Part shown: positions 32,987 through 41,376 of the stretch, in pieces | Layout: every line of letters starts with the position of its first letter | Position numbering within the stretch: the first letter of the stretch is position 1 | Origin: Nitrospiria bacterium | Lineage (GTDB): Bacteria > Nitrospirota > UBA9217 | Length of the DNA stretch: 64,000 bases | Assembly (NCBI GenBank): GCA_919902495.1 | Contig: CAKKRC010000075.1 | Coordinates: forward strand, 1-64,000 | Direction of reading: 5' to 3' | Program-made: the position numbers and the translations under genes | Notes under the pieces: generated by a model | The model's input: the letters and a program-made list of their open reading frames with translations, nothing else | What the model was told of the DNA's origin: nothing | Databases searched by the model: none

Positions 32987-34078
32987 ATGAAGTTCCTTCC
33001 GACAAGCTTACTGGGAACGGCGGCGTGGGACGAGTTCTGCCGCCAGAGCGACGATGCAGGGTTCCGCCATACGAGCACGTGGATCGACTATACCCTGCAC
33101 ATGCGCGGCCCGGGCGGGTCCACCGACCTCTCGTTCGGCGTCATGGATGAAGGGAAACTCGTCGCTGTGGCGCCTCTTATCAAGGAGCGCATCCATCAGC
33201 GGCCGGAGCTCTTCGAGTTCGGGTTCGCGGGATGGAACATCCCCTATCCCGCCCTGATCAACGGTCTCGGGGACAGGCACCGCGAGAAGATGACCAAGGA
33301 GATATTTCAGGAGATCGACCGTCTGGCCCGCCAAGAGGTGATTGCCTATGCCGCAGTCGAGGTGAACCCGCTCCTGTCCCTGCGGGACGATCCGCCGCAT
33401 CTGTGCAATCCGCTTCCTTTCCTCGGATTCCATGCTACGGAGATCGCGACGCATATCATAGGCCTTGACCGGGATGAGGATTCCCTTCTGCGGGACATGC
33501 GCAAAGGCCATAAGAGCGATATCACGGCCGCCCGGAACAATGGCCTGTCCGGCCGTGTGTTCGATGCCGCATCCATCACCGATGACGCCTTCGCCGCCTA
33601 CCGCCGGCTTCATCTCCGGGCGGCAGGCAGGCAGACCCGGCCTGACCGTACGTGGGAGCTTATGCACGAATGGATCAAGAGCGGCTTCGCTGTCCTCGGC
33701 ATCGTGAGTGGACGCTCCGGCGCTCCCCTTGCCGCTGCGCTGTGCCTTACGTACAAGCATGCGGCCTACTACGGCTCGAGCTGTGTGGACCCGGAGTTCG
33801 CGAACGAGCGGGGGGCAATGCACCTGCTGTTGTGGGAGGTCATGGTGCATCTAAAAGCAGCGGGACTGCAGTGGTTCGAGACCGGCTGGCAGCACACCCC
33901 CACGATGTCCCAGGAGGTCCCTTCGAAGAAGGAGGTAGCGATCTCCCATTTCAAGCGCGGGTTCGGCGGACGCAATGTCCCCTATTTCCGGGGCGAGCGG
34001 TTCTATGATCCAGAATATCTCAGGGAGATCTCCGGGCATCGTGTGCAGAAATGGATCGAGGAGTGGGGCGTTGAGTGA
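32987..34078 (+). CDS. FemAB/BioF2-like acyltransferase
   Basis: A 363-residue GNAT-superfamily protein with the double-domain FemAB plan: HTSTWIDYTLHMRG in the first half, LLRDMRKGHKSDITAARNNGL as the central RKG/K-x-x-R motif, and YYGSSCVDPEFANERGAMHLLLWEVMVHLKAAG at the acyl donor site. FemAB proteins use aminoacyl-tRNA or acyl-CoA; related ones occur in exopolysaccharide loci with uncertain substrates. Here it may attach an amino acid or acyl group to the nonulosonic acid. It follows pseI by one base and overlaps the flippase gene by eight. Confidence 0.75.
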   Translation: MKFLPTSLLGTAAWDEFCRQSDDAGFRHTSTWIDYTLHMRGPGGSTDLSFGVMDEGKLVAVAPLIKERIHQRPELFEFGFAGWNIPYPALINGLGDRHREKMTKEIFQEIDRLARQEVIAYAAVEVNPLLSLRDDPPHLCNPLPFLGFHATEIATHIIGLDRDEDSLLRDMRKGHKSDITAARNNGLSGRVFDAASITDDAFAAYRRLHLRAAGRQTRPDRTWELMHEWIKSGFAVLGIVSGRSGAPLAAALCLTYKHAAYYGSSCVDPEFANERGAMHLLLWEVMVHLKAAGLQWFETGWQHTPTMSQEVPSKKEVAISHFKRGFGGRNVPYFRGERFYDPEYLREISGHRVQKWIEEWGVE

Positions 34079-35579
34079 TCCATCGGGGAACAGCGCCCCG
34101 CTCGCGGGGACGCAGCGCGGATTCCTGAAGTCCATGCTCTCTGCCACCGGCGTCAGCATTGCCGCGCAGCTGCTCGCCTTCCTCCGCCAGATCATGACGG
34201 CAGCCTATTTCGGCGTTGCCCGGGAGCTCGATATCTACTTCATGACCTACGCCATCGCCACCATCATGGTCCTGTCGTTCGGCGCCATCCTCGACTCGGT
34301 CGGCATCCCGCACCTTGTCCGGACCCGGGAGGAGCAGGGAGAAGCGACCTTCCGGGAGCTGGCCGGATCGCTCGTGGCGTTCTCGGTCGTCCTTGCACTT
34401 GTACTGAGCGCCCTGTTCATTGCGGCCACCCCCCTGGTCGCACGGTTCATGGCAGCGGGCTTCCCCGAGGCCGACCGGCAGGAGATCCGTTCCATGGCCG
34501 TGTCCTTTCTTCCCTGGACATGCATCGCCTTGCCCTATTATGCCCTCTGCTCCGTGTTCAAGAGCGTCCACCGGTTCTCCCTTGTGTTCACCGGCGAGGT
34601 CGTGATCGCCCTTGGTTCGGTCCTTTTCCTGGCCCTTCATCACTCATCGGTCACGGCGCTTCCGCTCTCCTATTTCGCGGGGTATGTGTTCGCGTCCGTT
34701 CTGCTCCTTGCCTATGCAGCAGGACGTTTCAGGCTCTGGGGTTCGCTCAGGACCGATGCCATGAAGGGCGTGACCCGGAACTTCTTCGAACTCTTTGGCG
34801 CGAACCAGCTGGCGTCGCTTGCGACGGTCATCGAACGCTTCTTCCAGTCCTTTCTGCCGGCAGGCGGCATCTCTGCGCTCAACTATTCTTCCCAGATGAC
34901 CGTGGCCGCGACGAGCGTGCTCACCTTCCGGGAGATCTTCATTGTTCCGCTGTCGTCGGCTGACCGCAGGGCAGAAAAGCTCGAACGGCTCGTCATCGCC
35001 ATCACGGTCGTCGTCGTGCCGGTGATGATCTTCATCGCAGCCTACGCGGGCGACATCGTGGCGGTCCTGTTCGAGCGCGGGCGGTTCGACCAGAGCGCAA
35101 AGGCCGTCACCGCCGCGACCCTGTCGGTGTACGCGCTGGTCCTCCTGCCTTCGACAGCCGGCCTGCCCGTCTTCCGCATGTTCCAGGTGATCGACCGCAT
35201 CAGGATGACCGCGGTGGTGTATCTCCTCGGGGCCCTCAACTTCGCCGTCTTCGGAAGCATCTTCCTGTTCGGGGCGCGGATGGGCACCCCCGGCATGGCG
35301 CTGACCGTTGTCGTGAACAGCTATCTCTCCGTGCTTGTCTCGCTGGTGCTTTTGAGAAAGTGCGGGGTCATGACCAATTGGGTCCGCATGTCGGCCTATG
35401 GTGTCTACACAGCATTCATCAGTCTCGCGGCGCTCGGTCTGATCAGGGTGCTGCCGCTTGCAGCACCGCACAACCCGTTCGTCGCATTGCTCGTGTCAGG
35501 ATGTCTGTTCAGCATGCTCGTGCTTCTGGGATATCTGCCGTTATGGAGAAGGCTCAAACAGGTCATTTACAATGTCTAA
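34071..35579 (+). CDS. MurJ/MVF-family lipid-linked oligosaccharide flippase
   Basis: A membrane protein of about 502 residues with some 13-14 transmembrane helices. SMLSATGVSIAAQLLAFLRQIMTAAYFG near the amino end is a hallmark of the MurJ branch of MOP exporters. Alone in a glycan locus it most likely acts as a Wzx-like flippase for a lipid-linked oligosaccharide, but a lipid II role cannot be excluded. I placed the start at TTG 34071, which follows GGAGTGGGGCG and overlaps the FemAB stop; an ATG at 34134 is the alternative. The stop overlaps the next gene by eight bases. Confidence 0.82.
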   Translation: MSDPSGNSAPLAGTQRGFLKSMLSATGVSIAAQLLAFLRQIMTAAYFGVARELDIYFMTYAIATIMVLSFGAILDSVGIPHLVRTREEQGEATFRELAGSLVAFSVVLALVLSALFIAATPLVARFMAAGFPEADRQEIRSMAVSFLPWTCIALPYYALCSVFKSVHRFSLVFTGEVVIALGSVLFLALHHSSVTALPLSYFAGYVFASVLLLAYAAGRFRLWGSLRTDAMKGVTRNFFELFGANQLASLATVIERFFQSFLPAGGISALNYSSQMTVAATSVLTFREIFIVPLSSADRRAEKLERLVIAITVVVVPVMIFIAAYAGDIVAVLFERGRFDQSAKAVTAATLSVYALVLLPSTAGLPVFRMFQVIDRIRMTAVVYLLGALNFAVFGSIFLFGARMGTPGMALTVVVNSYLSVLVSLVLLRKCGVMTNWVRMSAYGVYTAFISLAALGLIRVLPLAAPHNPFVALLVSGCLFSMLVLLGYLPLWRRLKQVIYNV

Positions 35580-36846
35580 GAAAGCAAACCTTCTCATCGT
35601 TTCCTACCATCTTCCTCCCTACCTGGAGCCCCAGGCGATCCAGGTAGGCCGGCTACTCGCGCACTTGCCGGACTCGTTCCAGCAGTACATCGTGACCGCC
35701 GACGACTCAGGCTCGCACCGCGACCATGAGCTTTACCCGGATTTACCGAAGCGATTTGCTGACCAGATCCGGATCCCCCATGCCGGGACCCTCGTCTGGC
35801 TGGTCATGAGGAAACTGCTGTTCCCCTTCTTCCGGACCCCCGACGACCGTCTGTGGTGGCATGTCCGGGCATACCGGCGCATCGTCAGGAAATGGGCCTC
35901 CGTGGACCTTGACGCGCTCGTCACGTTCTCGTATCCCCTCAGTTCAAACGTGCTGGGGCTCTGGCTGAAGCGGCACTTTCGCATCCCCTGGGTGGCCTTC
36001 TTCAGCGATCCCTGGGTCGACAGCCCCTATACCCGCTACCGGCTGATCTTTAAGACGGTCAACTCCTGGCTCGAGCGCCGGACACTTGTTCATGCCGACC
36101 GGATCGTCTTTGCCTCTCAAGAGATGCATGACGCCTATGTCAGGAAATACCCCTTCATCAGGGACAAGGCGGCAACGCTGGAGCATTCCTTTGATCCGGT
36201 CTTGTATCCAACGGCTCCCATGCGTGACAACCGGAGGCTCATCGTAAGATATCTCGGCACGCTCAACCGCGTGCGGACCCCCACCGCGATGCTGACCGCC
36301 CTTGGAGAGCTCATCGGGAAGAAGGCCATTACCGGCCAGGACGTGCTGTTCGAGCTCTATGGAGGCGCGGACAACCTGAGCCGCCTCCTCCTGTCGCAGC
36401 TCACAACCAAATACGGGCTCGAAGGCATAGTCGTCAGAAAGGGATCGGTCCCCTACCGCGACAGCCTTGCGGTCATGGAAGGCGCTGATGTGCTTCTGGT
36501 CATCGATGCCGATATCGCCGGAAGCGTGTTCCTGCCATCCAAACTGATCGATTACATCGGAGCGGGCAGACCGGTCCTCGGCATCACGCCTCCCGACAGC
36601 GCCACGGCCCGGGTCATCAGGAGCGCGGGCGGCTGGGTCGTGTCCCCGCGTGATCATGCTGCGTTCGCCGGGACGCTGCTGTCCATCATCGACCATCACC
36701 GGAAGGGAACGCTGGACCGGTTCGAACCTCCGGCAGCGGTAAAGGAACGATACTCCATCGATCACCATGCGGCCATGGCTACGGGGATCCTGCGCACAGC
36801 CATCGAGAGCACCGGACGGACCATTCCCGCAGAAAGGCATGAATAA
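35572..36846 (+). CDS. glycosyltransferase, GT-B fold (GT4-like)
   Basis: A 424-residue protein with the two Rossmann domains of GT-B enzymes: LLIVSYHLPPYLEPQAIQVGRL at the start, IVRYLGTLNRVRTPTAML at the domain junction and VFLPSKLIDYIGAGRPVLGITPP at the donor site. This fits retaining GT4 enzymes of surface polysaccharides. The ATG at 35572 overlaps the flippase stop. Donor and acceptor unknown. Confidence 0.82.
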   Translation: MSKKANLLIVSYHLPPYLEPQAIQVGRLLAHLPDSFQQYIVTADDSGSHRDHELYPDLPKRFADQIRIPHAGTLVWLVMRKLLFPFFRTPDDRLWWHVRAYRRIVRKWASVDLDALVTFSYPLSSNVLGLWLKRHFRIPWVAFFSDPWVDSPYTRYRLIFKTVNSWLERRTLVHADRIVFASQEMHDAYVRKYPFIRDKAATLEHSFDPVLYPTAPMRDNRRLIVRYLGTLNRVRTPTAMLTALGELIGKKAITGQDVLFELYGGADNLSRLLLSQLTTKYGLEGIVVRKGSVPYRDSLAVMEGADVLLVIDADIAGSVFLPSKLIDYIGAGRPVLGITPPDSATARVIRSAGGWVVSPRDHAAFAGTLLSIIDHHRKGTLDRFEPPAAVKERYSIDHHAAMATGILRTAIESTGRTIPAERHE

Positions 36847-36849
36847 CAT

Positions 36850-37611
36850 ATGAGACTCCGTTCCAGCGGACAGATAACGGCAGACGAAAGCAGGAAGAAA
36901 CGCATGCATCCGCGGATCTGGCACTGGGATTATCTCGGGCTGCGCCCCCTGCTGCGTGAGGTGAAAGGCTTCTCCCGTACCCTTCGGGAGGAGCAGGCCA
37001 TGCGCATCCTGGACCTTGGCTGCGGGGTGAAGCCCTACACGGACCTGTTCTCCTTCGCAGCGCAGTACACCGGTTTCGATGTAGCCCTGCATGAGCATGT
37101 CGATGTCGTCGGCGTGAACTGGGACCTTCCCTTCGCGGACGACTCCTATGACGCGCTGCTCTCCACGCAGGTCCTGGAGCACACGGAGAAGCTCCCTGAG
37201 ACCATCGCCGAGATCAGGCGGGTCGTGAAGGACAAGGGACTGATCCTCATCTCGGCGCCCATGACCTTCCCGGAGCATGACATCCCCCACGACTTCTGGA
37301 GGTTCACCCGCTACGGCCTCCGCTCGCTCTTTCAGGACTTCGAGATCCTGGCCGTAAAGCCCCAGACCGGGTACCTCAGCACGCTGCTGCTGCTCTGGAA
37401 CGTGTTCCTGTGCTACATCCCGGGCTCGCAGTACTTCCTCTGGCCTTTTTTTATAATGCACAATCTTCTGGCCCTGGGCCTGGACCGGCTCGCGAGCATG
37501 GCCGGCACGAGCGGTTCTGCAGCACTGAAGGACGGATATGACCGCGGGTACCTTGCGCTGCCGGAAAGCTATGTCATTCTTTTGCGGAACAGAAAGGGAC
37601 CGAAGGGGTGA
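36850..37611 (+). CDS. class I SAM-dependent methyltransferase
   Basis: A 253-residue methyltransferase with motif I ILDLGCGVKPYTDLF, GFDVALHEHVDVVG as the acidic second strand and LLSTQVLEHTEKLPETIAEI, followed by FPEHDIPHDFWRFTRYGL, a block common among methyltransferases in polysaccharide loci. A hydrophobic stretch (SQYFLWPFFIMHNLLALGL) near residue 200 may touch the membrane. It precedes, with a four-base overlap, an alpha-toroid protein gene. Likely a sugar O-methyltransferase. Confidence 0.82.
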   Translation: MRLRSSGQITADESRKKRMHPRIWHWDYLGLRPLLREVKGFSRTLREEQAMRILDLGCGVKPYTDLFSFAAQYTGFDVALHEHVDVVGVNWDLPFADDSYDALLSTQVLEHTEKLPETIAEIRRVVKDKGLILISAPMTFPEHDIPHDFWRFTRYGLRSLFQDFEILAVKPQTGYLSTLLLLWNVFLCYIPGSQYFLWPFFIMHNLLALGLDRLASMAGTSGSAALKDGYDRGYLALPESYVILLRNRKGPKG

Positions 37612-38762
37612 GTTCATCGATGCTGCAACAGCTCTTCACCCTGCTCAGGAACGCCGATGAGCTGTTCGTCGCCCTCAGGGCGATGCGCGGGACGAACACG
37701 CACGAGGACAGCTGGCATCTCAAGCTTGCCGGCGACTGGCTTGTTCGTGCGCAGACCGTTCACCACGACGGCGGGTACGCGCACTCCTACGCGCTCCACG
37801 CGGGCTGGCAGCCGTCCTATCCTGAAACGACCGGCTACATCATCCCCACCATGCTGCGCCTGAGCGATCATCTGGGCGATGCCCGGTATGCCGACTCCGC
37901 AGTGAATGCAGGCAACTGGCTGCTCGGCATCCAGCAGCCGGATGGCGCCTTCCCGGATATTGCAGGCCAGAAGCAGGTCTTCGATACCGGGCAGATCATC
38001 GAAGGGCTGCTTGAGCTCCATCGCAGGACCGGCCAGGTTGGCTTCCTTGATGCAGCGATCCGTGCCGGCGACTTTCTCACGGGATGCCAGGATCCCGGGG
38101 GATGCTGGACCGCCTTTTCGTATAACGGTCTCCCGCATACCTATTACACGCGGGTCGCTGCCAACCTGCTCCATCTTCACGCAGCGACCGGGGACGGGAA
38201 GTACCGGACCGCCGCTCTGCGGAACCTTGACTGGACGCTCTCGCAGCAGGGGGCGAACGGTTATTTTGCTTCCATGTCATTCGAACCCGGCTCTCTTCCG
38301 CTGCTGCATACCATCATCTACGTCCTTGAAGGGCTGCTCGACAGCTACCGCATCACGGGCGATGAGAAGCTCATGACCGCGGTCCGCATCACCGCGGGGA
38401 AACTGGTTGCAATCAATAACGGGAGAGATTATATTCTACAAGCTCGGTATAACAGCGCATGGGGATCGCCTTGCCGTGAGCACTGCACCACGGGCCTCGC
38501 CCAATGGGCGGGCCTGCTGCTTGACATCTATTCCCTCGATCATGTCGCCGAACATCGTTTGCTCGCAGAACGAACGCTCAGGTTCCTCAAGACCCGACAG
38601 CTTCGCCATGCGGATCCGGATATCAGCGGAGCGATCTCCGGCAGCATCCCCCTCTGGGGGAGCTACTTCCGCTTTGCGTTCAACAACTGGACGATAAAGT
38701 TCTTCATCGATGCCCTGCTCCGCTGGGAGCAGATCACCTCCGAAAGGACAACAGGGAACTGA
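37608..38762 (+). CDS. alpha/alpha-toroid protein of the glycan locus, function unknown
   Basis: A 384-residue protein made of repeated helical hairpins with motifs such as GYIIPTMLRLSDHLGDARYADSA, FDTGQIIEGLLELHRRTG, WTAFSYNGLPHTYYTRVAANL and LLHTIIYVLEGLLDSYRITG. This is the six-barrel (alpha/alpha)6 pattern of N-acylglucosamine 2-epimerases, unsaturated glucuronyl hydrolases and prenyltransferase-type cyclases. I cannot choose among them. The start is GTG overlapping the previous stop (GTGA); an ATG four codons later is possible. A glycan-modifying epimerase or hydrolase is a fair guess from position. Confidence 0.75.
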   Translation: MSSSMLQQLFTLLRNADELFVALRAMRGTNTHEDSWHLKLAGDWLVRAQTVHHDGGYAHSYALHAGWQPSYPETTGYIIPTMLRLSDHLGDARYADSAVNAGNWLLGIQQPDGAFPDIAGQKQVFDTGQIIEGLLELHRRTGQVGFLDAAIRAGDFLTGCQDPGGCWTAFSYNGLPHTYYTRVAANLLHLHAATGDGKYRTAALRNLDWTLSQQGANGYFASMSFEPGSLPLLHTIIYVLEGLLDSYRITGDEKLMTAVRITAGKLVAINNGRDYILQARYNSAWGSPCREHCTTGLAQWAGLLLDIYSLDHVAEHRLLAERTLRFLKTRQLRHADPDISGAISGSIPLWGSYFRFAFNNWTIKFFIDALLRWEQITSERTTGN

Positions 38763-38763
38763 C

Positions 38764-40242
38764 ATGAGAATTCTCCTCGTTCTTCCGCCAACCGCGGAAC
38801 GGCCGACCTACCCCGAACCTCCGGCCGGCCTGCTGTACGTGGCAAGCGCCCTTCAGCGGGCAGGCCATGAACCCACGGTGCTCGATGCTTACCGGAACAC
38901 CATATCGCCCGCGCAGCTCGTTGCTACGGTCCGCGAAGGTTCGTACGACATCGTCGGTTTCGGCGGCATCACCACGTGCTACGCCTATGTCAAACTGGCT
39001 TCACGGCTCATCCGCGAGACGCTCCCTTCGGTCCACCTGATCGCCGGCGGCGTGCTCAGTTCCGCCCTTGACCTGCTCCTCACCCACACACCGATCGATG
39101 TCGTCTGCCTCCGGGAAGGAGAGGTCACCGCGGTCAACATCGTGAACCGTCTTGCCGAAGGAAAGCGGGATTTCGACGATATCAAGGGTGTCGCCTTCAC
39201 AAGGAACGGCGAGACCGTAAAGACCCCGGCGCAGCCTATGATCGCCAACCTCGATGAGATCCCCTTCCCGAACTACGATCTGATCGATATGGAGATCTAC
39301 GCCCTGGACGCCATGCGGGACCCCATTTTCAGCGTCGAGCCTTCCAGCAGGACCTTCTACCGGCCCGGGATGCGTGTATTCAACCTTAAGACGGCGCGCG
39401 GCTGCACCAATGCCTGCACGTTCTGCTACCGCCACCTGCTCGGATACCGGCAGCACTCGCTGGACTATGTCATCGGCCATATCAAGCATCTCCGCGACCG
39501 GTACAACATACACTTCCTCAGGTTCGGTGACGAGCTTTTCACGAGGAACAAGCAGTGGGTCATCGACCTTGCCCGGCGGCTCCGTGACGAGCGGATCGAC
39601 ATCCGCTACGTGGTCCATGGCGTCCGCACCGACAACGTGGACCGGGAACTGATGGACGCGATCAAGGCGTCAGGCGGCGTCACCGCCTTCATCGGCTTTG
39701 AATCCGGCAGCCAGACCATCCTGGACGTAATGCGGAAGAACGTTACGGTCGAGCAGAACATCTCCGCGATCAGGACCATCAGGGAGAGTGGACTGGATGT
39801 GCTGGCCCAGACGGTCATCGCCATGCCGGGAGAAACGACCCGGACCATCGACGAGACCATTGACTCCCTGGTCCGGTCCGAGATCGATGTGGAATGGGTC
39901 TCGATCAACTATGCGCAGGCCTATCCGGGCACCTGGCTCTGGGATTACGCCGTCTCGCACAACATGATCACGGACAAGGAGCGGTACCTGCTCGGCCTGG
40001 GGAGCTCCAACAGCCTGCTGCTCAATTACACGACCGTCCCGCAGATGGAGACGGCGCGATGGGAGTGGCGCATCCGGAAGGCCCTGCTCCTAGCCCGCTA
40101 TCGCAGGCACGGCAGGATCATCGATCGGATCAAATCATGGGACCCGCGGTTGTACTCCTTTCTCGTCGCCGTTCAGCGGGAAGGATTTGTGAGCGCCGTG
40201 AAAAGCGGTTTCCAGTATGTTCTGAGTAAGTATCACGGTTAG
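38764..40242 (+). CDS. B12-binding-domain radical SAM enzyme
   Basis: A 492-residue protein. Residues 1-150 are a cobalamin-binding-like domain (ILLVLPPTAERPTYPEPPAGLLYVASAL, then VGFGGITTCYAYVKLA). The radical SAM domain carries the [4Fe-4S] cysteines C214, C218 and C221 in GCTNACTFCYRH. LRFGDELFTRNKQWV and VTAFIGFESGSQTILD are later strands. The B12 His-x-x-Gly of methylcobalamin enzymes is not obvious, so cofactor use is uncertain. Class B radical SAM enzymes often C-methylate or rearrange unactivated carbons; a modification of the surface glycan is inferred from context. Confidence 0.84.
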   Translation: MRILLVLPPTAERPTYPEPPAGLLYVASALQRAGHEPTVLDAYRNTISPAQLVATVREGSYDIVGFGGITTCYAYVKLASRLIRETLPSVHLIAGGVLSSALDLLLTHTPIDVVCLREGEVTAVNIVNRLAEGKRDFDDIKGVAFTRNGETVKTPAQPMIANLDEIPFPNYDLIDMEIYALDAMRDPIFSVEPSSRTFYRPGMRVFNLKTARGCTNACTFCYRHLLGYRQHSLDYVIGHIKHLRDRYNIHFLRFGDELFTRNKQWVIDLARRLRDERIDIRYVVHGVRTDNVDRELMDAIKASGGVTAFIGFESGSQTILDVMRKNVTVEQNISAIRTIRESGLDVLAQTVIAMPGETTRTIDETIDSLVRSEIDVEWVSINYAQAYPGTWLWDYAVSHNMITDKERYLLGLGSSNSLLLNYTTVPQMETARWEWRIRKALLLARYRRHGRIIDRIKSWDPRLYSFLVAVQREGFVSAVKSGFQYVLSKYHG

Positions 40243-40251
40243 CGGAGAGCG

Positions 40252-41376
40252 ATGCACTACCTCGTCTGGGGATATTATGGTTTCGACAACCTGGGTGACG
40301 AGCTCATGCTCGGGGTCATTGCTGCGCGCATCAGGGAGCGCGACCCCGGCGCTACAGTCTCGGTGCGGTGCCTCGAGGCGCCCGACATCCGGGGCATTGA
40401 CCCGTTCCCGGTGGAGCAAATGATAGCCGGACGCAGCCCCCTGATGCTGATTCCCTATATGCTCCGCATCATGAAGAAACTGATGGAGATCGATGTGCTT
40501 GTTATCGGCGGGGGTACGCTCTTCCTGGACAAGGGACGCCACAACGCTTCCATGCTTGTGCTCGCGGTCATCTGCCAGGCTGCGCGCCTGTTCGGCAAGC
40601 GCATCGTCATCATCGGCGCCGGGATCGATACCCTCGCGCTGGGGATCAACCGATTGTATCTCAAGTTGATCCTTTCGGCCAGCTGGTATGCCTGTTTCCG
40701 TGATGATCACTCGTACAACATCGCACGATCCCTGGGAACACGGACACAGATACAGCGCGGATCCGACATTCTTTTCGACCCGTCGTTCATGGGCCGTTTT
40801 GACACGTCGCATCTGGGAACGCATGACCGCGTCGTCCTCTCCTTCTCGGACCATTTCCGCACCTGGCACTCGCCCGAGCGCCGCGAACAGCTCTCCGCTC
40901 GCATCCGTACCCTGCTCGGGACCGTCAGGGAACGCTTTCCCGGTAAACAGATCATTCTCTGCGCCTTCCAGCAGCGATACGGAGAACAGGACCTTGAATA
41001 CCTTCGCTCGATCATGACCGGCCTTCCGGGCAAAGATCCCGCATCTGAAAAGTCTGTGGAACTCCTCGTTCCCCGATCGGATAAGGATATCCAGGACCTG
41101 TTCGGCAATGCCGCGTTCGTGATCGGCATGCGTTTTCACGCCCTCGTGCTGAGCGCCATCTTCGGCCGTCCGTTCCTGGGTATCGATATCGAAACGAAGA
41201 TCCGTGAGCTGTGTAAGGATTTTTCCATGCCATCGATTGGAATCGATGAGTTCCTTGCCCGCGGCATTGACGCCGAAGACCTTGACCGGCTGATGTCCAG
41301 TGACCCGTCCCGCGAGCACCTTGACCGTCAGTGCAGGCTCACTGCGGCGAACTTCTCCTGGCTGGAGCACGCATGA
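40252..41376 (+). CDS. polysaccharide pyruvyl transferase family protein
   Basis: A 374-residue protein of the CsaB/WcaK family, which transfers a pyruvyl group from phosphoenolpyruvate onto a sugar to form a ketal. The opening LVWGYYGFDNLGDELMLGVIA (G-x-x-N-x-GD) and the late block FVIGMRFHALVLSAIFGRPFLGI (G-x-R-x-H) are the family's two signatures. VLVIGGGTLFLD lies between. PEP is also the co-substrate of PseI in this locus. It overlaps the next gene by four bases. Confidence 0.86.
   Translation: MHYLVWGYYGFDNLGDELMLGVIAARIRERDPGATVSVRCLEAPDIRGIDPFPVEQMIAGRSPLMLIPYMLRIMKKLMEIDVLVIGGGTLFLDKGRHNASMLVLAVICQAARLFGKRIVIIGAGIDTLALGINRLYLKLILSASWYACFRDDHSYNIARSLGTRTQIQRGSDILFDPSFMGRFDTSHLGTHDRVVLSFSDHFRTWHSPERREQLSARIRTLLGTVRERFPGKQIILCAFQQRYGEQDLEYLRSIMTGLPGKDPASEKSVELLVPRSDKDIQDLFGNAAFVIGMRFHALVLSAIFGRPFLGIDIETKIRELCKDFSMPSIGIDEFLARGIDAEDLDRLMSSDPSREHLDRQCRLTAANFSWLEHA

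Noticed and set aside
35944-37617. 557-codon minus-strand open frame
   Set aside because: Antisense to a GT-B gene and a methyltransferase gene with intact motifs; no domain or ribosome site seen.
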